DNA from: Strobilurus pachycystidiatus
Taxonomy: Eukaryota; Basidiomycota; Agaricomycetes; Agaricales; Physalacriaceae
Direction: 5' to 3'
Assembly (NCBI GenBank): GCA_019915135.1
Contig: JAHLMK010000007.1
Location: forward strand, 2,480,001 to 2,544,000
DNA: 64,000 nucleotides
The notes under the pieces were generated by a model. The model made no database searches. It was not told where the DNA came from and saw only the letters and a program-made list of their open reading frames with translations. The translations under genes were made by a program, and so were the position numbers. The first letter of the stretch is position 1. Each line of letters starts with the position of its first letter. Shown here piece by piece: positions 36,044-47,755 of this stretch.

Positions 36044-37627
36044 TGGGGGCCGGCGTTCGTGTGTCAATGTGACACGCCTAATATACCGTTCAGGACAGGT
36101 TGGCGGGCAGTAGAATAAAGGCCTTACCGGTTAGTTCGGGTAGATATGTGGAGAGGATAGGGCTTAGGCGAGAAAAGGTAAGGTGGCAGCGGGTTGATAA
36201 CGAGCGCGTCACTAGTGTGAACTTGAAGTAGTTTATATTTAGGGGCTAAGTTTCGGAGTTGATCGAAATGTTCCTCTGTCCGAGTCTGTCGCGATGGCAC
36301 GAAGTTTTCATAACAAAAGGTGGCGGCGTGCAATACATAGTCGGTACATTGATGCACACAAGCTGCGTTGGTAAATATTCTGCAAATAGCCAACGTTTGA
36401 GCACAAGAGCCGCTGAAAGAACATCAATCGGACGGACCACTTGCTCCACGCTGGATCCTCGCGGCCACACCTAGATGGAGCGAGGAGGGGGTGTTGACAA
36501 GTAGTACAGCACTAGCTGGCCAGAGATCTGCCGACAAGAGGCCGCAGACGAGTGACTCAGCTGAGACGCCACACAGCTAGTGCGGTATTCAGTGCATTCT
36601 GGACCTGATAGCGAGGATCAGGTCCGACGTCAACGCCACGAATTGGAGCCACGAACAAATCCGATACTATCTCGAGAGTCGCTGTGTAGACCTAGAAATC
36701 AGCTACGCAAACAATACTGACAATTGAGGCATACCGTGTACCTGCCTGTCCGCAATGAAAAGAGCCGGTGGACCTGTGAGACCGACGTTCTTGATTGAAA
36801 AGTCTGAATCGTGTGCAACAGTTGTTCCTTCCGAGAGCATCAGTCAGTCCGACTCAGTCATAAGGCGAAAGCGGCCACAAGTTATGGCCGTAGGCTCAAG
36901 CTAGAAGACTTCGAGGGAGCTCCAGCCTCCACGGCGCTGCCAGCGGCGGAAAAGCCGAAGGCAGAATTGAAAATTTATAGTTGAATTCAACTAGATGCGT
37001 GCAATTTGGTGTGCAAACCATCACAGACAAGGAAGTGGGACACAATGAACGTGAGTAAACAGATATATTGAATGAGCTCACCGTGACTTTTCCGGTCCCC
37101 CTCAATATCAAAAGTCGGCGCGCAATTTCGTCGGCGCCCAGGGGCGGCCTGAAACTTCTTGGACTTCTTGCTCACTGACAGCAAAATGTTCCCACTGTCA
37201 TGAGACACGATTCTTGAGCAGTGTAAAGACCGCTTATTGACTGCAATGAAAGAAAGAAGTCGCTCAAAAAAGAAAACAAAAGAGAACGAAGACTCGGAAG
37301 AGGACAACATGTACAATATTGATCCTGAAGGGCTGCACAAGGGTCCATCAGAATCCGCACCGGTTACGTTGTATTGGGTGGTTGAATCCTCCTTAGGTTC
37401 CTTCCCCCACGAGGCTGCCTGCACGAGGCTCGCGCGTTCACTGTCGCTGCCTGCAACGTTGTCGGCATCACTGTCTTCGTCGTCGGTGTTGTTGTCCTCA
37501 TCACCTCCGCCCACCGCCTGTTCACGCGACGGGGCGCCTTTTTCTTGAAACAAGAAAAAAAACAAGAAGTTACGCGATACCTCCACGACAATAGCTAGGG
37601 CCCTTGCTACTTGCTGTGCTCTTTCCG
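36044..37627. other. Divergent gap, no confirmed gene
   Basis: About 1.6 kb between divergent genes. A minus-strand frame within 37090-37560 has an acidic, protein-like run (DEDNNTDDEDSDADN), but no gene model could be completed. Confidence 0.35.
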
Positions 37628-40600
37628 ATGCGTTTCTTTTCACGATCACCACGACAGCCTACGCCTGAACGCCCCGTGAGCACGGTCGACCAACACGGCG
37701 CGGACACGGACGGAACCAACACTTCGCCGTCGTCGCCTCAGCGTATGGATTCGGAAGGGTACCCTTCATGGCTGCCGCAGCGTCCGCCTCCTCCGGCTCC
37801 CGCGTCGACCTTTCATTCGTCGACCGTTGCATTGGAGCCCGGGCCTAGTGTTCCACCCGCGAGCTACATGGTCGGAAGGAAAGCCACCCCGCGATCAGTC
37901 AGGATAGTCAGTCTTCCTGACTCGACGTACGCGGGAGATGAAAAGGATCGACGTGAGCCGACCGATCATACGCGAGTGGCGAGTGGACATTTGCATCCGC
38001 GTGTATGGTCACGAGCAAACGGGGCAGTGTCTCCTACTGTCTTCGATGATCCTTATCTGGGCCGCCGACACAAACCCCGTTTCAACGCCCCCTCCTTGCG
38101 CCTTGACCTTGTCAGGAGCAACAACCCTCTCGTCCACCTCTACTTTTACTTCTTCCGTGTATTCATATTTGCGCACTTGGTTCTGCAAACCTTTTTCGAC
38201 TTTAATGCCATTTTCATAATTATTCAGTAAGCATCCCTCTTTCACCTTCGTCACACTTCTCATTCACATCTTGCAGAGTTTCAAAGCACCCCACGCCGGA
38301 AGCCCCGGGTGTTCCAGGCTCTGGAAGGAGCTGGGCGCTTGGCGCAGCTGCATACATTGCCTGCTGGTTCCTCCAGGTCGTCGGGGTCTTCATAATGTAT
38401 GAGCTCGTTTATTCATTCATCAGAAGGTGGCGGGTCAGGAGACCATCTATCTTCCCCATCTATTCCTCTTCACCAGCCTTCAATTTTGTTGCCATATCGT
38501 CGTACAGCCAGTTTTGCTTCCTGCAAAACCTGCGTTACGCCGCATTCTTGCATGGTCTACGCGATGGTCTAGCGGAGACCTTCTGGCACTACTCCCAGAA
38601 CCTTCCCACAGTGTCGCTCCTTCTCCCTCGGGCGGGGTTATCTCTGGCAGTCCTGTTGACCTTTTCGTCGCCACAAGCTGGAAGTGTCGCACTTGGGGCC
38701 ACAGGCGCGTCTGAACGCGATGGAACGTTCTTCAGAGATGACGGCACACTTACAAACTACTCCCGTGGAGTCTTGATTGCCAACGCTGCCTGGGCGGCTT
38801 GGAGAGCGCTGATTTTAGTCTATAGCTGGTAAGTGCCTGTTCTCAGATCCTTAGAATTGGCCAATGACATGTAATCAGGCTCGGTCTATGGATTCTAAGC
38901 GAACAAGGCTGCGCTGGAATTTGCGGCCCTCGATATCGCTGGGAGGAAGATGAGTTTGAGAACAATGTGGCGGCGTACACCGAGAAGGAGCTAGATGAGC
39001 GGCCGCCGGACCTTCTCTGGAGCTGGCGGGAGTGCACGCGTGAGCGCATTGAAGACTTGTTCAATTTCTGTCTCGTCACAGCGAAATCTGCCGGTCGGGA
39101 GAGATCCATGTCGGAGGATGCGCGAGTGACGGAACAGGTCATGGCCGCCGTTGGCCTGGGTCCACAGGCAGCGAGAAGACCAGCGTTGACGGATGACTTT
39201 TTCAAGGGCCCAGGCGGAGAGGCCGGCCCTTCGACAACGCAACCGACCGGCGAGGACGACGGTGGTCCATTGAGGGCCCTACCGTATCCTTTCAACACCA
39301 AGGGATCTGCTCAGGTGTCTTCGGATGACGAAAAGATACCTTTTCCGCCATCTCCGTCTGTGCCGAGCGAAGAGAAGGACAGTGAAGGGAAGGAGACCAG
39401 CGGTGCTACCGATGAAGAAGACGAAGATGATGCGGATGAAGATGAAGAGGACGCCGAGGAAGAGCGCTTAGCGGCCGGCGGAGGAAGTGAAGGGCCATCT
39501 TCTGGCAGGGCATCTGGCTCCATGTCAAGTCTCGGACACCCAGTTTCTTCGCGATATCCTTTCCAGCTACGTCGGCCTACCCGAGGAACTTCCATGACCT
39601 CTGGAAGCTCACCAGTGTCGCATTCCACGCCCCAATCGAACAACCGCTCACTGCAGTCACGAATTTCTCAGACGACACAGTCCACTGGCAACAAAGAATC
39701 ATCCGATTCTCACTCTCCACGATCACACTATACCACAAGCTCTGATGCTGCTAGTATGGCTAGTCCCTCGAGTGTCATCAGTGGTGTAATTCCCATGCCT
39801 CGCAGGCATCCTAACCTCAGTCGCGGCAGTACCGTCCCGGAATTGTCACCTCCATCGAGCCCTAGTCCTGTCAACTTCCCTGGTACCGGACGTCGATATC
39901 GAACTAGAGCGGATAGCGGTATCACACAAACTTTTGGAGCACCTCAACCTGGATTGGACTTGGGTGATGATGACGACGCATTCAGGATAGACGAGCCTGA
40001 AGGTGGAGATTCTGTTGGATTATTGTCGCCTCGTTTATCTGGTCCGAGCCCACGCTCCTCATTTATCCACCGTAGCAGGACAAGCACTGCATCTTCGTCC
40101 CACCACTCCGGCTCTAGAAGCAATTCCCATTCCGGCTCGTCCTCAGGTGGCGCACGCTCGCGAGTTGAATCCGCGAGGTCGCGCGCACAATCGTTCATTG
40201 CCGCTGCTTCACGCAGTAGTCTAGAACTTGTGAGACCTCGTGCACACTCGATGGTGAGGCTCGAAGAGGACCATTCCTCCTCTGGTCATTCGCGGTCAGG
40301 GAGCGGTTCCGGAAGTGCAGAGAACTGGACGTTTGGACATCCAGCGGCGTGGATGCGAGGCGGGGGTGCCGAACGCAGAGACCCTCCATCCCCCGTGCAA
40401 GAGGAGTTCAGAAGAAATGTGCAAGAGCGGAGGAGCCCACCTTCGCCTGTACAGGAGAGACGCGAGTCGGAATCGAGGGAGCAAGAGTCTGAAGAGGGAG
40501 AGCCTGAAGAAGGAGAGCAAGACTTCGAGTCGGCTCTAGAGCAGGATGTTTACGAATCAGCCCGTGAGGAGATGATACCTGTGGTCATTAGGGCAGCTCA

Positions 40601-40847
40601 GTCGGATCTTTCGCTTGCCGAATCTCAGAGGACCACTGCGTCGACCGTTCACTTGGACCCCCACGCCAACCAAACCCATGACGATTTCTCTATCAGCAGT
40701 CAACCCGACATCAGCACTGCTGCCGCCTCCTTCGTCACTGCGGCAGCTACCGTCGATGGGAACACCACTACGGACGAAAGTGTGCGCACTATCCCAAGCT
40801 ATCCTCATCTTTTGGAGCGCCAAGGCCACGGATGGGGACCTGCATGA
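37628..40847 (+). CDS. Large membrane protein with acidic, Ser-rich tail, 1039 aa
   Basis: Three exons: 37628-38226, 38277-38828, 38879-40847, in phase. The N-terminal 160 residues are disordered and Pro/Ser-rich. A membrane region follows (about 170-430) with segments such as LYFYFFRVFIFAHLVLQTFF, AAAYIACWFLQVVGVFIMYEL, LSLAVLLTFSS and ALILVYSWLGLWIL. The last 600 residues are predicted cytoplasmic and disordered, with an acidic run of Glu/Asp near 39400-39470 and dense Ser-rich stretches. No enzyme or transporter signature is visible. It looks like a fungal-specific regulated membrane protein; I do not recognise the family. Confidence 0.8.
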
Positions 40848-41382
40848 AACCTCGTAAAGCCTGTTCATTTTTAATCGTTGACTTATTGCATTTATTAACT
40901 CTTTATACTGCACTACTACTTGTATCTACTTAGCCTCTCATCTCTTCATTCATCGCCGGAAATCTATCAGATCTTGGATACAACTTACAACATACTATAG
41001 ATGTTCATGTCATTTTTATATTTACTTAGCCACCTGCAATGTCACTACGTGTTTCGCGTCATGTTCTCCAAATCCGAGTCCCTCGATTCCTGTCGACCGT
41101 CTCCGAGTCTGACCAAGTATTGTTATCTAGAATTAACTTATCATTTGTGGGTTGCTTGTAACCGTCAGATTCAATTGAATCAACTGGAACGAGGTACTTA
41201 TGTTATACTTGGCTGTTCTTCCATGTATAGATCTTGGTCTTCTCAAAAGTCCGTTCCAGTCGAAGATCTTCAGTATTGTGAACTTCATGAATCGTTCTCA
41301 TACAAGACTGGATTACCTGTGAACATACCCTATGTAACTAACTATCGTAATAACCTATGAACATATCCAATAACTTAATACA
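40848..41382. other. Convergent 3' region, A/T-rich
   Basis: The gap between convergent stop codons is A/T-rich and UTR-like. No gene is supported. Confidence 0.4.
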
Positions 41383-43343
41383 TCACGCCTTCTTTCCCAC
41401 AGTTTCAATGGGAAGTTTCTCTACCGAGTCTTCGACGCTCCCGGATGTGTCGCTAGTGGAATGAGGAGCGAGGTTCATTCTACGGCACTCATCCTCGGTA
41501 AATGCACCGAAAAGGTCCGTGTCGTCGACCATACCAAGGTTCGACGGCGGGAAGATATAATTGACCGCGATGAACAAGGTGAAAGAAATGAAGAACCCTG
41601 ATGCGTACAGGATCAATATAAAAAGAATTCAAGAAGGACAAGGGACTCACCGAGGAAGAAGGACAGGTAATAGAGTTCGTACAGTGCGTCTGGACCATCC
41701 GTCCTCGCCCCCGCCGTATAAGCAAGACCCCCGACGGTAGGCGCCCATCCAGCCAACCAAACCGGGATAGTGCGCCAGTTGACACCCGCCGTGTAATAGT
41801 ATGGGCCGTGAAGCTCGTAAAGCCCGGACAGTTTGATCTTCTGCCGGCGAACGACAAAGTAATCAGCCACCATCAAGCCCATAATGGGGGCGAGGAACAC
41901 GGCGAAGGAAGACAGCACAGTCAAGAACGTCGCAGCGGCGTTGATAAGCTGCCAAGGCATGACGATCCAGGCAGCGAGGAAAGTGATGATGGCTCCGCGG
42001 CGGATGTTAATGTACTTCGGGAACATGCCAGACAAATCGATACCACCAGCGACAGCATTGCCACAGATATTCTCGAATCCAGACGTAAGGGCGAAGCCGG
42101 CTGCAAGGAAGAACACGCCAGCGCGGGCTTTGCTGCTCCCATGACCGTACTCCATCATGCGCATGAGAAGGTCGGGCGGGTTCCAGAAAATTTCACCATA
42201 GATCTTCTGGGCCGCAGCAGTGACGACCAAGCCAACGAAGCTGACCATCGTGCCAGTCGCGAAGAGGCAGGCTATCGTACCGCCGATGTACCCGCGAGCA
42301 CTCTTCCCGTACCGAGAGAAATCGGAGCCGTTGGTCATACCGGCGGCTTTGCCACCTATGGCAGAGTTGATGCACTTCATCATGAGCCACGACGTTGACC
42401 ATTTAGTTGAACCCGTTGCGCCTTTGTAGAAGACGGGTCCAACGCCCTTTGCGACAGAGAGTGACCAGATTACTGCAATATGGAATTAGGTATTAAGCGT
42501 GCGCGATAATGAATGTGGACACATACACATGCATATCATGTTGACGCCACAGAAGATGCAAATGACTTGGAAGGGGCGACGGAATTTCTCTGGCGGAATG
42601 TAGAGAAAAGGGAGAGAGCAGAACCAGAACAGGAAAAATCCGATCATGTCGTGAGTGGTCGCCGGAACACTATCAGGAAGTCCTGAACATCGTTGTTGAG
42701 TACATTCCCCAAAGACAAAGTTAGCCTACGGGACTTACCATTGGGGATAGTGTAGAAAGATGGGAATACAGCGGTCAAGCAGACAGCGACCAGCTTCCCG
42801 CCAGTCCAACATTGAGTGGCATTCCAGATGAAGTTCAGCATGACACGCTGAATGAGCGGGATCCAACTGCCTCGCATGCCCCAAGAGAATCGATTCTGGA
42901 TGGTGAATCCTATGTGATAACGAAGACCGCACCACGCGACGATGGTAGAGAAAAGTCCAACGATGAAGCGGGCAATGATGATGACAGCCATTGACTGGCC
43001 AACGGAGAGACCTGCAGTCAGGAAGGTATTCGGCATCTGCCATGCTGCGACCTGTAAGTGGATTTCGAGTCAGCGAGCCCAAAGCTTGGACAAGGACTGG
43101 AAATAGAGAACGCACATTCAAGGATCCAAGAGACCAGAAACCGTAGTACTCAAAGAAGCCCCATGTGCGACGGCTATGGATAGGTGAGTATCATCGTAAA
43201 ATCTGAACTAATTCATGGACGTACGCGGGTGGAAGGGGAATCAGGTCGCGATTCTTCCAACCGTCAGCATCTTCGTGTCTCTCTTCGTCACCGTGGAGTT
43301 TGATCTTCTCGTTGACGCGGTGAACAAGCTCAGAGAGACCCAT
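41383..43343 (-). CDS. NCS1 nucleobase/hydantoin-type permease
   Basis: Six exons give 560 aa: 43343-43225, 43173-43116, 43051-42739, 42682-42527, 42472-41651, 41597-41383. Signature segments of nucleobase-cation-symport-1: DGWKNRDLIPLPPARRTWG at the start, then AWQMPNTFLTAGLSVGQSMAV, FSWGMRGSWIPLIQRVMLNFIW, TNGSDFSRYGKS and a Pro-rich-helix region with APIMGLMVADYFVVRRQ. Twelve helices are expected. Family members take up uracil, allantoin, cytosine, thiamine, or, in bacteria, hydantoins, with a cation. The gene is divergent from a hydantoinase-type gene, so a hydantoin, allantoin or dihydropyrimidine-like substrate is the leading inference. The exact substrate is not fixed by these motifs. 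Confidence 0.94.
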
Positions 43344-44005
43344 CGTGGAGGGAAGGATAGAAGGGGCTGTCCGACTTTGAGATTAGGACCGGGCTCTTCT
43401 TTAAGAACGCGCTCGTCACTTATCGCGCAGGCGTCGCGGAGACCCTGATCCGAGACAGTGGTATTGCGGTATCGACCTTAATAAAGAGTTGCCCTCGGCC
43501 AAACGATTGTGGACCGCTGCGGAGTAAGTAGTGCGGAAGAGTGCGGGATCCAGCCAAGGACAATCCATGATAGGTTCTGAGATCTGAAGGTTCCTGGTGT
43601 CGGGCTATCGCCAGGAGGTGGGGGCTGGGCCAAGAGATTATAGGAGAAATCCTAGATTGCGGCCTGATTGTCTGCTGCCCGCAAGCCAGTGTGTATCTGG
43701 TGGGCGTACTGTAGAGAAGGAAGTGAGGTTTTCGTCTTGTATGCTTCAAAACAGCGATAGGATAAGCTAAGACCTGAGTATGTGGATCTATTCTGCGCAC
43801 CCCAGAGGTATCCATTACTTGTAGTGGGCTCCAACAGCTTCGAACCTTCAAGCAACAAGTTCAGATTAGACGGCCGGCATAGCTGTGCGGCAGGCAGGAG
43901 GGTCGGCCGCGGTCAGGGCGATCAAACGTCCAAGAAAAGGGTCTGCCCTGGCGAAGTGGAGGACCATAATAATGTCTGTCCTTCTCTGTGAACTTGCTTT
44001 CGCAA
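43344..44005. promoter_or_regulatory. Shared promoter of permease and hydantoinase with GATA sites
   Basis: The 662-bp gap between two divergent start codons holds four HGATAR-type sites: 43420-43425 (reverse), 43568-43573, 43605-43610 (reverse) and 43755-43760; an extra GATAA core follows the last. About two would be expected by chance in this length on both strands, so the excess is suggestive only. GATA factors such as AreA/Nit2 control nitrogen-source genes in fungi. Confidence 0.4.
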
Positions 44006-47000
44006 ATGTCCGCCACTCTTCGTATCGGTGTGGACGTCGGCGGTACCAACACAGACGGTGTCCTCCTCGACCCGTTCGCTAGCTCGTCATCGAACAAGGG
44101 CATCTTAGCATGGTAAAGTGGACTCCTCTCACTGAAAGATAAGATTGACTGACGCTCGTTCATTCTAGGCACAAATCGCCCACGACATCCAACCCCAGCG
44201 AGGGCATTGAGAATGTCATCAACACCCTCCTTCAGAATGCGAAGATCGATGTCCACAGCGTTGCCAGTGTCACCATCGGCACCACCCACTTCATCAACGC
44301 GGTCGTCGAAATGGACCAGAATCGGTTGTCCCCTGTGGCCATCATCCGCCTCTGTGGTCCGTTTTCACGCGAAGTGTATCCAGGAATTGACTGGCCTCCC
44401 CTCCTTCGCGACACGATCTGTAAATACTGGGGCTTTGTGGACGGTGGCCTCGAAGTGGATGGCTCTATCATCCGCTCCGTCCAAGAGTCCCAGATCGCCG
44501 AGCAGTGCGAGAAAATCAAGTCACTCGGTATCCGATCGATTGTGGTCAATGGTGTGTTCTCCCCGCTGGACATGGTGGAAAGACAGGAAGAGCGCGTCGG
44601 TGACTGGGTGAAGAAGTACTACCCCGAAGCCGACGTCGTGCTTTCCAAAGAGGGTGAGTTCTCTAGGTTTGCAGCTTCTAACCTGTCTGACTGTCTGTAG
44701 TTGCCAACCTTGGCTTCATCGAACGCGAAAACGCCGCGATCCTCAACGCATCCATCCTTTCTTTTGCACGCCAAACGATTTCCTCTTTCCAAAATGCGAT
44801 CCACCGTCTCAATCTCAACTGTCCTGTATTCCTCACCCAGAACGACGGCACAATTCTTCCAGCACCTCTCGCCGCCAGACTGCCGATTCGCACATTCTCC
44901 AGTGGGCCCACGAACTCGATGTGTGGTGCTGCATTCCTTGTTGGTGGAAACTCTGCAGCGTCCGAGTCCATGCTCGTAGTCGACATAGGTGGAACTACTA
45001 CAGATGTTGGTATGCTCTTGGCAAGTGGTCTGCCCAGACAGGCTGCTGCCGTTACAGAGATTTCAGGTGTCAGGATGAATTTTTCTTGCCCTGACGTGAA
45101 AAGGTATGTGCACATACTTTCTTGCTAGGTTCGTGTGTTGATACCTTTCATTAGTATCGGCCTGGGAGGAGGCTCCATCGTACGCGAGCAAGCCGATGGC
45201 GCGCTTACCATCGGTCCAGATTCAGTTGGTCACCGTATCCACCAAGAGGCGCTAGTCTTCGGAGGAAGTGTCCACACTACAACCGACTACGCCGTTGCCT
45301 CTCAGGGTGTAACATCCATCGGTGACGCCTCGAAGTCCAGTATACTGGAAGCGGCAAACATTCAACAATACAACTCCGTCGTCAAAGCCATGTTGGAGAG
45401 GATCATTGATCGCATGAAGACAAGCGCTGATGACATTCCTGTCCTCCTTGTTGGAGGTGGCGTGGTTCTTGCTCCCGACACGTTGGCTGGTGCTAGTCGC
45501 GTAGAGAAGCCCGAATACGCAGGGGTCGCGAACGCGATCGGTGCTGGTAAGTCTTTGTGCTCCATTGGTTGGATTCTGTGACTTAATCTCTCCAGCAATC
45601 GCAAAGGTGTCCGGGACAGTCGATACCGTCGTCATTACATCCGACAAGTCGACCCAAGAGACCATCGATGAAGTTTCCCAAATAGCTATCGAAAGGGCTG
45701 TTGCTAATGGGGCCAAACGGGAGAGCGTGGTCATCGCTGAGATTGAATCTCTGCCGCTCATGGTATGATGTGTCTTATGCTCATTCTATACTGAGTGCTT
45801 ACGGTTGGCCCAAAGTACATCGCTGGAAAGGCACGGGTCATCATCAAAGCTATCGGGGACTTCGACTTTACGCGCAATTCATCGGCGCCTGCTCTCGCCA
45901 CTTCGACCTCAGAGGAACCCGACGTCATTGCAAAGAAACCATTGCGCGACACCTCCGATGTTCTGCCAATGACTCCCGATGAGATGATGGCATACAGGCC
46001 GACCGTCAATGATCAACGCGAATGGATCATCAGTGAGCTGGACCTTGAGTGGATTTCGACGGGATGCTATATTCTCGGGACGGGTGGCGGTGGCCAGCCA
46101 TACGGCAGCTTCATTCGGGTGAGGGAGATGATCAGGAAGGGTGCTGTGGTCCGGGTCATCGACCCCCAGGACTTGAAGGACGACGACATCGTCGCCTGTG
46201 GAGGTGGAAAGGGCAGCCCTACGGTTAGCATAGAGAAGTTGGCGGCCAATGAGTACAGTCCTCCCTGACAGCATGATGTTCTCGTTCTCATACTGTTGTC
46301 TCTAGGATGATGGAAGCACAAGACGCGGTCTACAAGCAGGTCGGGTGTCAGCCAAACGCTGTCATTGCGCTGGAAATCGGTGGAGGGAATGGTTTACAAG
46401 GTAGATTGATTTTTGCAAAAGCCTGAATGCTTGTCTTGATGCGGTTTGAAGGTCTCTTGCTGGGCGCATCTTGCAACATGAATATACCCACCCTCGATGC
46501 TGACTGGATGGGACGCGCTTACCCTGTCTCTTGGCAAATTACTCCTGTCGTCTGGGGCGGAGACAAGGCGCAATTCCTCCCGACGGCCATCTCAGATGGA
46601 AACGGGAACATGATGGTACGTTAGGTATCATGTCTCCGCGTACGACTCTAACGATAATCACCCTACTAGTTGATGACCCACGGAACCACAGAGAAGATGA
46701 TCGAGAAGGCCTTCCGTGCTGCCCTTGCAGAAATGGGCAGCCACGTCGCATGCGCCAAGGGACCGTACACTGGCGCCAAAACGAAATCATACGGAGTCCA
46801 GAATACAATCTCCCTTGCATGGCGCATCGGCCGCTCCGTTGCACTCTGCCGCGCCAAGAACGACGTCGACAACGTCGCTGACGCCATCATCGCCGAAGCT
46901 GGCGGTGCCGAGTCGGCCAAGGTCCTCTTCAGAGGCAAGATCGTCGGCGTCGAGAGGCGGACATTCAAGGGCCACGCCTATGGCGAGGTCGAGATCGCCG

Positions 47001-47365
47001 CCATGGACACTAGCGGAAGCGGGACCGGCGGAGTCGAGTTTGCGGGCACTATGAAGATTCCGTTCAAGAACGAGAACATCCTGGCGACTGTGACGCAGCA
47101 AGGCGGGGAGCCGGAGGTGGTGGCGAGTGTACCAGATTTGATCTGTGTCTGCGATGCTACCAATGGCGAGGCGATTGGGACGCCGGAGTACAAGTATGGT
47201 CTTTTGGTCGTTGTCATTGGTATCCAGGCCAGTGACAAGTGGACCTCCACACCAAGGGGTATCGAGATTGGTGGACCCCGCGCTTTCGGGATGGACGTGG
47301 ACTATAAGCCGTTAGGCAAGTTCAACCTCCCAAGGAGCGTAATCGAGGAGTTTGGGCCGGCATAG
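44006..47365 (+). CDS. Hydantoinase A-type ATPase domain fused to DUF917
   Basis: Nine exons give 981 aa: 44006-44112, 44169-44653, 44701-45103, 45155-45546, 45596-45762, 45816-46252, 46306-46400, 46452-46615, 46670-47365. Residues 1 to about 555 form a hydantoinase A/acetone-carboxylase-type domain: ATP-fold start RIGVDVGGTNTDGVLLD, then GTTHFINAV, VDIGGTTTDVGMLL and LGGGSIVREQADG. Residues about 595-981 match the DUF917 (S-methylthiohydantoin-desulfurase-like) domain, with GTGGGGQPYGSF and ACGGGKGSPTVS. Relatives hydrolyse hydantoins, 5-oxoproline or related cyclic amides with ATP; no HyuB-like partner is fused. No signal peptide, so it is cytoplasmic. It is divergent from the NCS1 permease, so uptake followed by ring-opening is plausible. 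Confidence 0.94.
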
Positions 47366-47755
47366 GCATAGACGTAGGCATATATATAATGTACATCTCA
47401 CCTAAGATATCAGTAATTTATTCGACTTTCAAGTACTTGCAAGGTTCATTTGATATTATCGAATGACTTCGAGCCATGTCACGATTACAGCCTTCTCAAT
47501 CACATTTAAATCATCCACTCAATACGGGTGTTCACAGCGCGAATTCTGCTCGACTCGAATCCATCCACTCATGTTAGTAGTAATACGCAGCGAGTCCAAG
47601 GCTGCACTGCCAGGAGCCGCATTGTGATGTGCACATACACGCATACAGAATCCTTCGAGCTGATATGATGAGTGCCTGTAATGAAAAGGCCCCCGTGTAA
47701 GCCTCACAAACATCAGAGGTCGTAAGTGACTCGATAAAAATACAACATTTCCCAA
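47366..47755. other. Convergent 3' region, no gene seen
   Basis: 390 bp between the hydantoinase and SPT7 stop codons, A/T-rich and UTR-like. No feature is supported. Confidence 0.4.

Noticed and set aside
36987..37652. 221-codon minus-strand frame as a full gene
   Set aside because: No convincing start, repeated hydrophobic junk around a short acidic stretch; kept only as a low-interest observation.
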